Source: Sporosalibacterium faouarense
GTDB taxonomy: Bacteria > Bacillota > Clostridia > Tissierellales > VENL01
NCBI RefSeq assembly: GCF_016765695.1
Contig: NZ_JAETGO010000080.1
Location: 1-42,054 of the forward strand
Direction of reading: 5' to 3'
DNA: 42,054 nucleotides
The position numbers and the translations under genes are program-made. Positions 23,709 through 32,737 of the stretch are shown here, one piece after another (positions within the stretch are counted from its first letter, which is position 1; the number at the start of each line of letters is the position of its first letter). The notes under the pieces were generated by a model. It worked only from the letters and a program-made list of their open reading frames with translations. It ran no database searches and was not told where the DNA came from.

Positions 23709-25472
23709 ATGAAAATGCTTATAAAAAAAATAAGTGAAATAGTTGAATCAGCATTTGAAAAAAGTGGATATGATAAAAAGTATGGGGTGGTTACAACATC
23801 TAATAGACCTGATTTATGTCAATTCCAATGTAATGGAGCCCTTCCCTCAGCAAAACAATATAGAAGAGCACCTAAACAAATTGCTCAAGATGTATTAGAA
23901 TGGCTTGAAAAGCATGATATATTTGAAGAAGTTAGAATTGCTGGTCCTGGCTTTATTAATATAAATATTAAAGATAATTTCTTAAAAAAATATCTAAATG
24001 AAATGTATGATAGTGATAATTTGGGTTATGATACTGACCCTCATCCACAAACTATCATTATTGATTATGGGGGTGCTAATGTTGCAAAGCCACTCCATGT
24101 CGGTCATCTAAGGTCCGCAATTATTGGTGAAAGCATTAAAAGAATTTGCAAATTTGTTGGTCATAATGTAATAGGAGATGTTCATTTAGGAGATTGGGGA
24201 CTTCAAATAGGTATGGTAATCTCTGAGCTCAAAAGACGTAAACCAGAGCTTCCCTATTTCGACGAAGATTTTCAAGGTGAATATCCTAATAAAGCTCCTT
24301 TTACTATAGATGAGCTTGCAGAGATATACCCTACTGCTAGCAAACTAGCAAAATCTAATAAAATCGCCATGGATGAAGCTAAATTAGCAACTGCAGAGCT
24401 TCAAAAAGGAAGAAATGGTTATATAGCATTATGGAGACAAATATTAAATGTTTCTGTAAATGATTTAAAGAAAAATTATAGTAATTTAAATGTAGAATTC
24501 GACCTATGGAATGGTGAAAGTGATGGTCAAAAATATGTTGATACAATTGTAAATTATCTAAAGGAAAATAATCATACTTCTACAAGTGAAGGATTATTAG
24601 TAGTAGATATATCTAAAGAAACCGATACCTATACTATTCCCCCATTTATAGTTTTGAAATCTAATGGTGCTGCTTTATACAGTACTACTGATCTTGCAAC
24701 CATTTGGGAAAGAATTGAAGAGTATAACCCTGATCAAATTATATATGTAGTTGATAAAAGGCAATCTCTCCACTTTGAACAGGTTTTTAGATGTGCTAGA
24801 AAAACTAGTATTACTGGTGAGGATTTAAAACTAGATTTTATTGGATTTGGTACTATGAATGGAAAAGATGGCAAACCCTTTAAGACAAGAGAGGGTGGAG
24901 TTATGAGGCTTCAAGATTTAATTAAAATAATTAAAGATGCGGTTTATGATAAGCTTAAAGAAAATGACTCAATTAGTACCTACAAAATAGATGAAATTGC
25001 AAGAAAAGTTGGTCTATCAGCTCTTAAATATGGTGATTTATCTAACCAAATTACTAAAGATTATGTTTTTGATATCGATAGATTCTCATCTTTTGAGGGA
25101 AATACTGGTCCTTATATTCTATATACAGTAGTTAGAATCAAATCTATTCTCAGAAAAATTAATAATGAAAATTTTCAATACTCTAATAAGATAGAAGCTC
25201 CCCACAGTGATATAGAGAGAAATCTATTCTTGAAACTTACAAAATTTAATGAAGTTATAAATCAAAGCTTTGAAAATAAAGCACCTAATAAAATTTGTGA
25301 CTATATTTATGATTTATCTAATACTTTTAATAGATTTTATCATGAAACCAAAATAATTACTGAAGAAAATCTAACTAAAAAATCATCATGGATTAATCTT
25401 ATTATTTTAACAATGAAAGTTCTTGAAACTAGTTTAGACCTCCTCGGCATTAAAGCTCCTGAAAGAATGTAG
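23709..25472 (+). CDS. argS: Arginyl-tRNA synthetase
   Basis: This 587-residue class I synthetase has an N-terminal Arg-tRNA-synt-N domain (ending AGPGFININI), the HIGH-type motif VAKPLHVGHLRSAIIGES (~125-142), the arginine-binding region GDWGLQIGMVI, and DGKPFKTREGG in place of KMSKS, as usual in ArgRS. ALKYGDLSNQI and the DALR anticodon-binding domain (FDIDRFSSFEGNTGPYILYTVVRIKSIL) complete it. RBS GAGGAGG. It charges tRNA-Arg for translation. The T-box directly upstream confirms regulation by tRNA charging. It is slightly divergent from the essential clostridial ArgS and could be a second, T-box-inducible copy; the window cannot tell. Confidence 0.95.
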   Translation: MKMLIKKISEIVESAFEKSGYDKKYGVVTTSNRPDLCQFQCNGALPSAKQYRRAPKQIAQDVLEWLEKHDIFEEVRIAGPGFININIKDNFLKKYLNEMYDSDNLGYDTDPHPQTIIIDYGGANVAKPLHVGHLRSAIIGESIKRICKFVGHNVIGDVHLGDWGLQIGMVISELKRRKPELPYFDEDFQGEYPNKAPFTIDELAEIYPTASKLAKSNKIAMDEAKLATAELQKGRNGYIALWRQILNVSVNDLKKNYSNLNVEFDLWNGESDGQKYVDTIVNYLKENNHTSTSEGLLVVDISKETDTYTIPPFIVLKSNGAALYSTTDLATIWERIEEYNPDQIIYVVDKRQSLHFEQVFRCARKTSITGEDLKLDFIGFGTMNGKDGKPFKTREGGVMRLQDLIKIIKDAVYDKLKENDSISTYKIDEIARKVGLSALKYGDLSNQITKDYVFDIDRFSSFEGNTGPYILYTVVRIKSILRKINNENFQYSNKIEAPHSDIERNLFLKLTKFNEVINQSFENKAPNKICDYIYDLSNTFNRFYHETKIITEENLTKKSSWINLIILTMKVLETSLDLLGIKAPERM

Positions 25473-25598
25473 TACAAAATAAAGTACAGAGATGATTTGT
25501 CACCTTTGTCAGCAATTGATAGCTCATAAGTTAAGGCTTAAAATTAAATTTGGGATGAAATTACTGAAATTGATTCTCCGATTCCCTACCTTATTTAT

Positions 25599-25627
25599 TT
25601 GTAAAGTCATAATGCTTTTAATATAAT
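25599..25627 (+). promoter_or_regulatory. Promoter of the XdhC-family gene
   Basis: TTGTAA (25599-25604), 17 bp, TATAAT (25622-25627), about 60 bp before the TTG start. No operator is obvious. Confidence 0.6.
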
Positions 25628-25689
25628 AAAAGGTATATAATATATGTAATTAACTTAAGTATTAAATACAAATTGGATGGTGACTGATC

Positions 25690-26772
25690 TTGAACATAAA
25701 AGTATATAATGCTTTATTGGAAAACTTAACTAATGGACAAAAATCAGTTCTCATGACTTATCTGAAAACTGTGGATAATAAAAGTGGGAATATTATAAAG
25801 AAAGAGCTTATTACAAGAGAAGATATAGATTCCACTAACCAGCAGACAACTGTTTCAAAAGAACTTAATGAAAAACTCAATCATGCACTCCATACAGGTA
25901 ATATTGAAATACTTAATATGAAAAATAATGATCAAATTTTAATTGAACCTTACTTTCCGAAGCCTCGTTTAATTATTTTTGGAGGTGGACATATTGCAAT
26001 TCCCTTAGTTGCTTTCGGTACTAAGGTTGGATTCTCAGCTACTGTGATTGATGACCGCCCTTCTTTTGCTAATTCAAATCGCTTTTCCAAAGCATCTGAG
26101 ATTATTTGTGATAGTTTTAAAAATAGTTTTAGTAAGCTGAATATTGGAGAGTCTGATTTTATAGTAATCGTAACAAGAGGGCATAAACATGATGAGACTT
26201 GCTTACGGAATGCATTAAGGTGTAATCCAGCTTACATAGGAATGATCGGATCTAAACGTAGAGTAAAGGGTGTAAAGGATAAATTACTTAGCGATGGTTA
26301 CACTGCAAGTAGAATAGAGGAAATCAATGCTCCTATTGGTTTAGATATTGGTGCAGTAACTCCAGAGGAAATCGCAATTGCTATAATTGCAGAGATTATA
26401 AGCTACCGTAGAATAAGTAAAAATCCTGCTACTAGCAAGATTACCAAGAAAGTAAATTGGCCAGAGTTTGATCCTGAAATAATTGAAAATTTATTAGTAA
26501 AAGAAGAAATTCCTAAAGCACTGGTTACAATAATTTCTTCAAAAGGTTCTGTCCCTAGAAAGGCTGGTGCAAAAATGTTAGTTTGGTTTGATGGAAGAAC
26601 TATCGGGAGTATCGGTGGCGGATGTAGCGAAGCCAGTGTAATAGCTACCGCTAGAGATGTAATGCTAAATAAAAGTTATTCTATAGAGGACGTTGACATG
26701 ACTGCAGACATGGCCGAGGAAGAAGGTATGGTTTGTGGTGGTAAAATGAAAGTCCTAATTGAATCTTTATAA
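25690..26772 (+). CDS. XdhC-family protein with permuted domain order
   Basis: This 360-residue protein begins with TTG (an in-frame stop sits at 25681-25683 and there is no alternative ATG nearby). XdhC/CoxI proteins sulfurate or insert molybdenum cofactor into hydroxylases such as xanthine dehydrogenase. Here the XdhC_C Rossmann domain comes first (PRLIIFGGGHIAIPL, ~92-240), followed by the XdhC_CoxI domain (KALVTIISSKGSVPRKAGAKMLV...SIGGGCSE...GMVCGGKM, ~276-357) with its conserved Cys349. Standard XdhC has these in the opposite order. No molybdenum hydroxylase is nearby, so the partner is encoded elsewhere. Residues 1-90 match neither domain clearly. Confidence 0.85.
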   Translation: MNIKVYNALLENLTNGQKSVLMTYLKTVDNKSGNIIKKELITREDIDSTNQQTTVSKELNEKLNHALHTGNIEILNMKNNDQILIEPYFPKPRLIIFGGGHIAIPLVAFGTKVGFSATVIDDRPSFANSNRFSKASEIICDSFKNSFSKLNIGESDFIVIVTRGHKHDETCLRNALRCNPAYIGMIGSKRRVKGVKDKLLSDGYTASRIEEINAPIGLDIGAVTPEEIAIAIIAEIISYRRISKNPATSKITKKVNWPEFDPEIIENLLVKEEIPKALVTIISSKGSVPRKAGAKMLVWFDGRTIGSIGGGCSEASVIATARDVMLNKSYSIEDVDMTADMAEEEGMVCGGKMKVLIESL

Positions 26773-26777
26773 GTGAG

Positions 26778-26828
26778 AAAATATAACTCTTCCCTATTTG
26801 TACACGATACTGAGAAGAGTTATATTTT
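26778..26828. terminator. Bidirectional terminator between xdhC-like and HxlR genes
   Basis: AAAATATAACTCTTC (26778-26792) is perfectly complementary to GAAGAGTTATATTTT (26814-26828). A and T runs on either side let it end both converging transcripts. Confidence 0.85.
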
Positions 26829-26833
26829 ATTTA

Positions 26834-27175
26834 TTAATATTCTATTTTCTGCATTTCTTTTCCCCAGTCAGCTAGCTTCTTTAATGCTGGAATTAAATTC
26901 TCTCCATTTTCAGATAGTGAATACTCAACTCTAGGTGGTACTTCCATAAATTGTTTTCTATTTATAATTTCGTAAGATTCTAGCTCTTTTAAAGTTTGAC
27001 TTAGCATCATATTAGTAATCCCATCAATATTTCTCTTCAACTCATTGTATCTCATAATTCCATTTTTACTTAGTGCCCAGATAATAGGCAATCTCCATTT
27101 ATTCCCGATTATGTTCAATGCATAGGTTAATGGACAATCATCTAAAGGACTTTTATATAGTTTTTTATCATTCAT
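26834..27175 (-). CDS. HxlR family regulator
   Basis: This 113-residue winged helix has the HxlR hallmarks: DDCPLTYALNIIGNKWRLPIIWALSKNGIMRYNELKRNIDGITNMMLSQTLKELESYEIINRK, with the conserved Cys14 near the N-terminus (thiol sensing in HypR- and QorR-like members). MMLSQTLKELE is the recognition helix. The gene is divergent from a GNAT gene, with overlapping promoters and two palindromes between them, so it probably controls both and may respond to electrophiles via Cys14. Confidence 0.92.
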   Translation of the reverse strand: MNDKKLYKSPLDDCPLTYALNIIGNKWRLPIIWALSKNGIMRYNELKRNIDGITNMMLSQTLKELESYEIINRKQFMEVPPRVEYSLSENGENLIPALKKLADWGKEMQKIEY

Positions 27176-27228
27176 GTTAATCCTCCAATACTCAGCTTTT
27201 CCTTACTTAATCAGAAAATACTGCATAC

Positions 27229-27282
27229 TTGTCATAATATTTCTACTTGATATAATCATATCAAAGCTAATCGATTAGTCAA
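27229..27282. promoter_or_regulatory. Overlapping divergent promoters and operators, HxlR/GNAT
   Basis: Plus strand: TTGTCA (27229-27234), 16 bp, TATAAT (27251-27256), for the GNAT gene. Minus strand: TTGACT (27277-27282), 16 bp, TATGAT (27255-27260), for HxlR. A TTGATAT-N4-ATATCAA repeat (27247-27264) covers both -10 boxes, and a 12-bp palindrome CTAATCGATTAG (27267-27278) overlaps the HxlR -35. One bound dimer could silence both promoters. Confidence 0.65.
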
Positions 27283-27316
27283 ATGCGTATTATTTTCTTT
27301 AAAGGAGGAAAATCTA

Positions 27317-27859
27317 ATGAGTATTAAATATAAAGTTATTTCTGCTGATAATATTAACTGTATTAAGAATTTATGTAATGAACTAATGGTATATCAAAAA
27401 ACTAAGGCACATATTCACCCAGAATGGTTTGATAATATGTGCTTCGAGAGTAGGATGATTCCAGCTATCGATGGTTCCAAGTCTAACTTTATAATAACAG
27501 CAAAAGATAAAGATGAAATTATTGGCTACGCATATAGCAATATTTGTTCAAAAACAACTTATTCTGATGGATTCGCTACTCTTGAACCTGTTGATTTTTT
27601 TGATTTTAATTCTGTTAAAGGTGATGATGTTGGCTGCCTTTCTCAGTTCTTTATAAAGGAGGATTATCGAAAAACAGGTATAGGAACAATTTTATTCAAC
27701 AGGTCTTTAGATTGGCTAAATTCAGCAGAATCAATAGATGATATATTCATTTTTGTATCTAATGGAAACGAGGACGCGTTGAGATTTTATCAAGGTAAAG
27801 GCTTCAAGGTTAGTCATCAAATATTAGGTGGATTTATCACAGTTTTGAGAAACTTTTAA
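27317..27859 (+). CDS. GNAT family N-acetyltransferase
   Basis: This 180-residue GNAT has motif A VGCLSQFFIKEDYRKTGIGTILFNRSLDWL (the R-K-T-G-I-G acetyl-CoA loop) and motif B IFIFVSNGNEDALRFYQGKGFKVSHQ. The N-terminal portion contains a YQKTKAHIHPEWFD segment shared by some GNATs acting on small amines. RBS AAAGGAGG. It is divergent from the HxlR regulator and under a promoter that overlaps its operators, so its expression is probably stress-responsive. The substrate is unknown. Confidence 0.88.
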   Translation: MSIKYKVISADNINCIKNLCNELMVYQKTKAHIHPEWFDNMCFESRMIPAIDGSKSNFIITAKDKDEIIGYAYSNICSKTTYSDGFATLEPVDFFDFNSVKGDDVGCLSQFFIKEDYRKTGIGTILFNRSLDWLNSAESIDDIFIFVSNGNEDALRFYQGKGFKVSHQILGGFITVLRNF

Positions 27860-27970
27860 TCATAATCACTTTATAATAGGTTCTTGAGTTGTGAATATAT
27901 GACTATAAAACATTCAATTCTAATTTAAATAACTATCATAGTAATTGTTTATATAAATTGAGTTTACATA

Positions 27971-28007
27971 CTAAATCCCTCTTGCTTACAAGTAGAAGGG
28001 ATTTAGT
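27971..28007 (-). terminator. Terminator of lipoprotein gene
   Basis: CTAAATCCCTCT pairs with the segment ending AGGGATTTAG at 28007. It lies 20 bp past the lipoprotein stop codon on the minus strand; the T-run is weak. Confidence 0.55.
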
Positions 28008-28026
28008 TCACTAACCTCTCAAATAT

Positions 28027-29205
28027 TTAATTTAGCAAATTCACTTCTGAGTTTTCTCTTTTAGTAAATCCATCCATTAATTGTATTCCATCTTCATTAA
28101 AGTCATATACAAAATATATTATTTCTGTTATACCAGAAGCTCCACCTCTCATATATGTTTCTGCAATCAAATCTTCTTTACCATCATTATTATAGTCAGC
28201 AAATTCATATTTGGTGAAATTTGAAAAGAACATATAATTCTCCCTACCAATATACTGCTCTCCCATTTCATCTAAAAATTTTCTATAATCATTTATTATA
28301 TTGGTTTCATCTTTTGTAAGCTTCATTTTCATTTCTATATTTTGTCCTACAATTGATAAAGTCAAAAATTCTTCATCATAATCTTTGACTTTAATCGTAC
28401 TACTAAAGAAATCATTCATATCCCATGTTTTCTTTAACATATCATCTTTATATTCATAGCAAGATAACCAAGCTGTTGATCCATATTTACTAGTGAAAGA
28501 GTAAGTAGAACCTACCAGAAAGAAATATCCATTTTCTTCTGAATTTTCTTTTATAAGTAATTGGTTTACCATCTGATTACTTGCTATTGTACTTTCAATA
28601 CAATCTTCAGAAACATTTGGAATAACCTCAACCTCTTGCCCTTTATACTTCAACCTGATGTCTCCATCATAATATAATAAAACTTCATCTTCTTTAGCTC
28701 TCTTAGTTGTGCTTGTATTGTTACGTAGCAAGATATCTTTCTCAAATGTATCATACATTACTTGGTCATTATTCTCTTTTAAAACGTATCTATCCCATAA
28801 AGTACTATTCCAATTTTTCACTATATATATCTTTTCTGAATTATCAAACCAAAAGTATCCGTTTTGTGTATCTAAATAGATTTTTTCAAAGCCTTTAAAT
28901 TTTAAGACTACTTCAAGGGGTTTTTTCTTATCTGTTGGTGGCTTGGCAATTTCATAATCCTCTATTTCCTCTATTAATCGCATTGTAAACTCTTCAGTGG
29001 CAGGATAATAATTATCACTTGTTTGTTTGATTTTTAAATCAAATATTTCTTGGGAAATTAATTTTTCTATACTAGTACTTAGCTTTTCCCCTTGAGCTTG
29101 TAAATCCATACTTTCATCAGTATTATCCTGATTTTTGCTTATATTACAGCCACTTGTTACTACAAGTAAAACACTAATTATTAGAATATAGATTTTCTTA
29201 TTCAA
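28027..29205 (-). CDS. Lipoprotein of unknown function with EF-hand-like Ca loop
   Basis: This 392-residue protein has a lipoprotein signal peptide (KKIYILIISVLLVVTSGC, lipidated Cys20), an acidic, Thr/Asn-rich ectodomain and, near the C-terminus, FADYNNDGKEDLIAETY: a D-x-N-x-D-G-x-x-D Ca-binding loop of the kind found in VCBS/FG-GAP or dockerin-like repeats. The middle holds beta-rich segments (VLKFKGFEKIYLDTQNGYFWFD, GYFFLVGSTYSFTSKYG). I do not recognise the family. A surface sensor or binding protein is plausible. RBS GGGGG; monocistronic. Confidence 0.7.
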   Translation of the reverse strand: MNKKIYILIISVLLVVTSGCNISKNQDNTDESMDLQAQGEKLSTSIEKLISQEIFDLKIKQTSDNYYPATEEFTMRLIEEIEDYEIAKPPTDKKKPLEVVLKFKGFEKIYLDTQNGYFWFDNSEKIYIVKNWNSTLWDRYVLKENNDQVMYDTFEKDILLRNNTSTTKRAKEDEVLLYYDGDIRLKYKGQEVEVIPNVSEDCIESTIASNQMVNQLLIKENSEENGYFFLVGSTYSFTSKYGSTAWLSCYEYKDDMLKKTWDMNDFFSSTIKVKDYDEEFLTLSIVGQNIEMKMKLTKDETNIINDYRKFLDEMGEQYIGRENYMFFSNFTKYEFADYNNDGKEDLIAETYMRGGASGITEIIYFVYDFNEDGIQLMDGFTKRENSEVNLLN

Positions 29206-29708
29206 TGTTCTTCCCCCTTCTCATCCTGTGTTCTTGTATAATCAAAGCACCTTAAGATAGATGCTATAGAATTTTAACTATACTTGGCAAAACTTTATAT
29301 TTACATTAGCTATTAAATAATTCTATATTAATGTGTTAATCCCTTCACATTTAATCAATTTTCTAAATGATAAAATTTCTTATTTACACTTGAATATGTT
29401 TTTTCATAATTTCATCTAAACTACGGCTTATTCAATTGTTTTTTCTCTAAATTAAGTAATAAAGTGATTAAATATCGGAGTTAAAATAAGATGATATTTT
29501 CTTTGAATAAATACTCTCTTATATTTTTGTTCTCACTAAATAAAAATATATGGTATTATATATGTAGTATTTCAATAAATAATATAAAGGGATGGACGGG
29601 TTGATTTAAGGGTTTTAAAGGTTGAAGTGACGAGTTAATCAATTATCATTTAGATATTTTTAAAAAATAATTTTAAATAAAATAGCAGTACTTAAAGGGG
29701 GATACTTT
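29206..29708. other. 500-bp intergenic region with promoter and G-rich leader
   Basis: No ORF is credible. On the plus strand an extended -10 promoter (TTCTCA-N18-TATTAT preceded by TGG; -10 at 29554-29559) would make a leader of ~140 nt before the LysE-type gene. Bases ~29587-29636 are unusually G-rich for this genome (AAGGGATGGACGGGTTG, then GGGTTTTAAAGGTTGAAG) and could fold, but match no riboswitch I know. Nothing else is evident. Confidence 0.4.
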
Positions 29709-30371
29709 ATGTTTAATATATGGGCTTTCTTTTCCTATGTTTTCGTTGTAAGCTTTACTCCAGGACCAAATAATATTATGTCCATGGCAAATGCAAGCAA
29801 GTATGGATACAAAAAGACATTAAAGTTTATTTTTGGAGTTTTTACTGGCTTTTTTATTGTTATGCTTCTTAGTAGTTACTTTAACCTATTGCTTTTTAAT
29901 CTCATTCCTAAAATTAAATTTATTATGGGATTAATAGGATCAGTATATATGGTTTACTTAGCTATTAAGTTAATGAAATCTGAAGAAGAATCACAAGAAA
30001 CACTTGATGATTCTGATATTGAGGTAGATATAACTACTGACCAATCCCAAAATCCTAAAGAAAATGGGAATAACCTGTATTCTTTCTTCACTGGCTTAAC
30101 AATGCAGTTTGTCAATCCCAAAGGAATACTTTACTCTATTACTGTAATATCAAATTTTATTATACCTTATTATAAGTCAAATATTGCTTTATTACTTACT
30201 TCATTATCCCTTGCATTAGTAGCTATTTTATCAACTTCAGTTTGGGCATTATTTGGGTCTCTCTTTAATCGGTTCCTATCAAGCTACCAAAAACAATTTA
30301 ATATCGTTATGGGGTTATTATTAATCTATAGTGCTATTACCATTTCTGGTATTACACATATATTCCAATAG
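29709..30371 (+). CDS. LysE/RhtB-type amino-acid exporter
   Basis: This 220-residue membrane protein has the LysE signatures: FTPGPNNIMSMANASKYGYKKTLKFIFG in the first helix and loop, and MQFVNPKGILYSITVISNFI in the fourth helix. Six helices are expected. Between helices 3 and 4 is a long acidic insert (KSEEESQETLDDSDIEVDI...), longer than usual. The family exports basic amino acids, homoserine/threonine or related compounds across the cytoplasmic membrane. RBS GGGGGA. It is transcribed alone; the 5' leader is long. The actual substrate is undetermined. Confidence 0.85.
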   Translation: MFNIWAFFSYVFVVSFTPGPNNIMSMANASKYGYKKTLKFIFGVFTGFFIVMLLSSYFNLLLFNLIPKIKFIMGLIGSVYMVYLAIKLMKSEEESQETLDDSDIEVDITTDQSQNPKENGNNLYSFFTGLTMQFVNPKGILYSITVISNFIIPYYKSNIALLLTSLSLALVAILSTSVWALFGSLFNRFLSSYQKQFNIVMGLLLIYSAITISGITHIFQ

Positions 30372-30420
30372 AGTAAATCATTCTACACACATGCAGTCTT
30401 ACATATAAAATTTCTTCATT

Positions 30421-30468
30421 TTAAAGACTAGTATAGTGTTATTTAAATAACACTATACTAGTCTTTAA
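30421..30468. terminator. 48-bp perfect palindrome, bidirectional terminator
   Basis: The arm TTAAAGACTAGTATAGTGTT continues through ATTT and is followed directly by its complement, 48 bp in all. It contains the last codons and stop (30439-30441) of the minus-strand gene and lies 50 bp past the LysE stop. It therefore can end both converging transcripts while being partly coding. Confidence 0.7.
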
Positions 30469-30990
30469 TTCAATATTACTTCCTTCTGTTGAGTTCGTAT
30501 CTTCTTTACCCCTTATTACCAATTTAGCTCTTTGGATTTCATTTGATTTACTTACCCACACCTTCAAACTTATATTTGGTTCTTTTATGGAAATAATATC
30601 ATCAATAAATCCTGAGCCAAGATTTTCAGCTTCAGTTATCATATGTTCATATTTCATTCGTTCTCTATTTATATTATCTATTAGCCTATTAACCATATCT
30701 TTTGAAAATTCACTACTATTTAAATTTACCAGATATGTCTCATCTTCTTGATTTTCAATCTCTAGTTTATTTAATATTTCTAATGCCGTGGAGAGACTAC
30801 TATGTCCATTAATCTTATTTCCTCCAAATAAGGGAAAAAAGCTTAGAGGATTCCCTTTGTTATTAAACTCATTTGTAAAGCTAAACACTTGCCCTTGTGA
30901 TTTATTCATCTTTGCTTGAATAGTTCCTCTAAAATCTTTTTTATCATTCATTGTTTTTAACACATTGAATATGAATTTTACTTTATTCAT
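30439..30990 (-). CDS. Hypothetical protein
   Basis: A 183-residue soluble protein with no signal peptide or membrane segment and no family that I recognise. It has a basic N-terminal third (MNKVKFIFNVLKTMNDKKDFRGTIQAKMNKS), a G/F/N-rich middle (PLSFFPLFGGNKINGHSS), then a likely helical segment (KDMVNRLIDNINRERMKYEHMITEAENL) and C-terminal strands. Its coding 3' end is embedded in a perfect palindrome. The initiating ATG follows AAAGGGGAGGAT-like sequence. It sits between the LysE gene and dbpA; no operon partner. Confidence 0.6.
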   Translation of the reverse strand: MNKVKFIFNVLKTMNDKKDFRGTIQAKMNKSQGQVFSFTNEFNNKGNPLSFFPLFGGNKINGHSSLSTALEILNKLEIENQEDETYLVNLNSSEFSKDMVNRLIDNINRERMKYEHMITEAENLGSGFIDDIISIKEPNISLKVWVSKSNEIQRAKLVIRGKEDTNSTEGSNIELKTSIVLFK

Positions 30991-31058
30991 AGATAATATC
31001 CTCCCCTTTAAAGGATAATAATGATTAACATTTACATATTAATTTGTAATTTAGACTT

Positions 31059-32504
31059 TTATCTATTAGCTTTACTTACCTTACGAATTCTGCCTTTAAT
31101 AGGCTTCGTTTGCAATGCCTCAAGAACTATTTCCCCTTTATTATTCAGCACTTCTACAAATGTAGATACATCTATTATATTGATAATTCCTATATCTTCA
31201 GCTGTCACTCCTTCTATATTACAAAGGGTTCCAACAATATCTACTGGTCTCATTTTTGTTTTTTTACCAGCGTTGATATGTAATTTCATGATTTCTTTAT
31301 TCAATTGTGCTCCTTTATCCTCTTTAATTTTAGGCTTTGTATTAATTTTTTTTAGGAAATCAGGTTTTGCTTCACCAATAGTTTCTTTATCTGGTTTTTC
31401 TTTTAATGCGATATCTCTATTAATATATTCTTGTATATCATCTAAATATTTATTTTCATCTGGAGTAACAAAAGTAATTGCCCTACCTTCGTTATTTTTT
31501 CTACCAGTCCTTCCTATCCTGTGGACGTAACTTTCACTATCAAATGGTATATCATAATTAATAACAAGATTAATATTATTTACATCTATTCCTCTAGCAG
31601 CTACATCTGTTGCTATAAGGTATCTAAAGTATCCTCTTTTAAAATCATTCATTACTCTTAATCTATGCTTCTGTTCCATATCTCCATGAATTTTATCACA
31701 ACTATAATTTAGATCTTTTAGCTTGGTACTAACCTCATCTACTTTTTGCTTTGTATTGCAGAATATTATACAGCTATCTGGATTCTCTAGTATAGTTATA
31801 TCACCTAATAATTTCATCTTATCTTCTTGCTTTACATTAAATCTTTCTTGAGATATTCTATCCATCGAAGAATTTTCATCTTCAATATTAATTTGAATAG
31901 GGTCATTCATATATTTGTAACATAATGCTTCTATATCTTTAGGTAATGTGGCAGATAATAATAAATTTACCCTTTCCTCTGGTAATCTAGTTATTATTTC
32001 CTCCAATTGCTCAACAAAACCCATATTAAGCATTTTATCGGCTTCATCTATTACTAAATATCCTATCTTTGAAACATCAAGTGTTCCCTTTTGTAAGTGG
32101 TCAATTATACGCCCCGGTGTACCAACTACAACATGAGTCTTTTGCTTAAGTGCTTTTTCTTGTCTTTGGAAAGATGATTTACCATAAACAGCTAACACTT
32201 TAATCCTTTTAAATCTACCTATATTAAAAATATCTTCTTTAACTTGAGTTGCTAGTTCCCTTGTTGGCGTAACAACCAATGCTTGAGGCATATTTTCGTC
32301 CCAGAGAACTTTTTCGCATATTGGAATTGCAAAGGCAGCAGTTTTTCCACTTCCTGTCTGAGATTTTACTACTATATCCTTATGTTTTAAAACTGCAGGT
32401 ATCACCTGTTTTTGTACTTTTGTTGGCTTGTGGAAGTTTAGCAAACTAATTGCTTTTAATATTTCATCACTTAATTCATATTTATCAAAATTTAATTTTG
32501 TCAT
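31059..32504 (-). CDS. dbpA: DEAD-box RNA helicase of DbpA/YxiN type
   Basis: This 481-residue helicase has motif Q and motif I SQTGSGKTAA (48-57), Ia PTRELATQ, motif II DEAD (153-156), motif III SAT (184-186), HGDMEQ, and motif VI HRIGRTGR. The C-terminal ~75 residues (MRPVDIVGTLCNIEGVTAEDIGIINIIDVSTFVEVL) are the DbpA RNA-binding domain that targets hairpin 92 of 23S rRNA, which places it in 50S ribosome assembly. RBS AGGTGA. No neighbours are co-transcribed. Confidence 0.9.
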   Translation of the reverse strand: MTKLNFDKYELSDEILKAISLLNFHKPTKVQKQVIPAVLKHKDIVVKSQTGSGKTAAFAIPICEKVLWDENMPQALVVTPTRELATQVKEDIFNIGRFKRIKVLAVYGKSSFQRQEKALKQKTHVVVGTPGRIIDHLQKGTLDVSKIGYLVIDEADKMLNMGFVEQLEEIITRLPEERVNLLLSATLPKDIEALCYKYMNDPIQINIEDENSSMDRISQERFNVKQEDKMKLLGDITILENPDSCIIFCNTKQKVDEVSTKLKDLNYSCDKIHGDMEQKHRLRVMNDFKRGYFRYLIATDVAARGIDVNNINLVINYDIPFDSESYVHRIGRTGRKNNEGRAITFVTPDENKYLDDIQEYINRDIALKEKPDKETIGEAKPDFLKKINTKPKIKEDKGAQLNKEIMKLHINAGKKTKMRPVDIVGTLCNIEGVTAEDIGIINIIDVSTFVEVLNNKGEIVLEALQTKPIKGRIRKVSKANR

Positions 32505-32737
32505 TTTATCACCTCTTCTTTTGTAGTAAATAATCTTCTATTGTACTATAATTTTTATTCTAAAACCTATATTTTCATAATTGTTTATTATTAAAATATT
32601 TTAGGGTATAGTTATTTATATTTAGTTTGTACTCAATATAATTTTTTAGACATTTAAGCTCAAAATATGATAGAATACAGAAAAAGAGTAATGCTTACAA
32701 AGCTATATTCTATTTTATTACTAGTAGTTTAAAGGAG

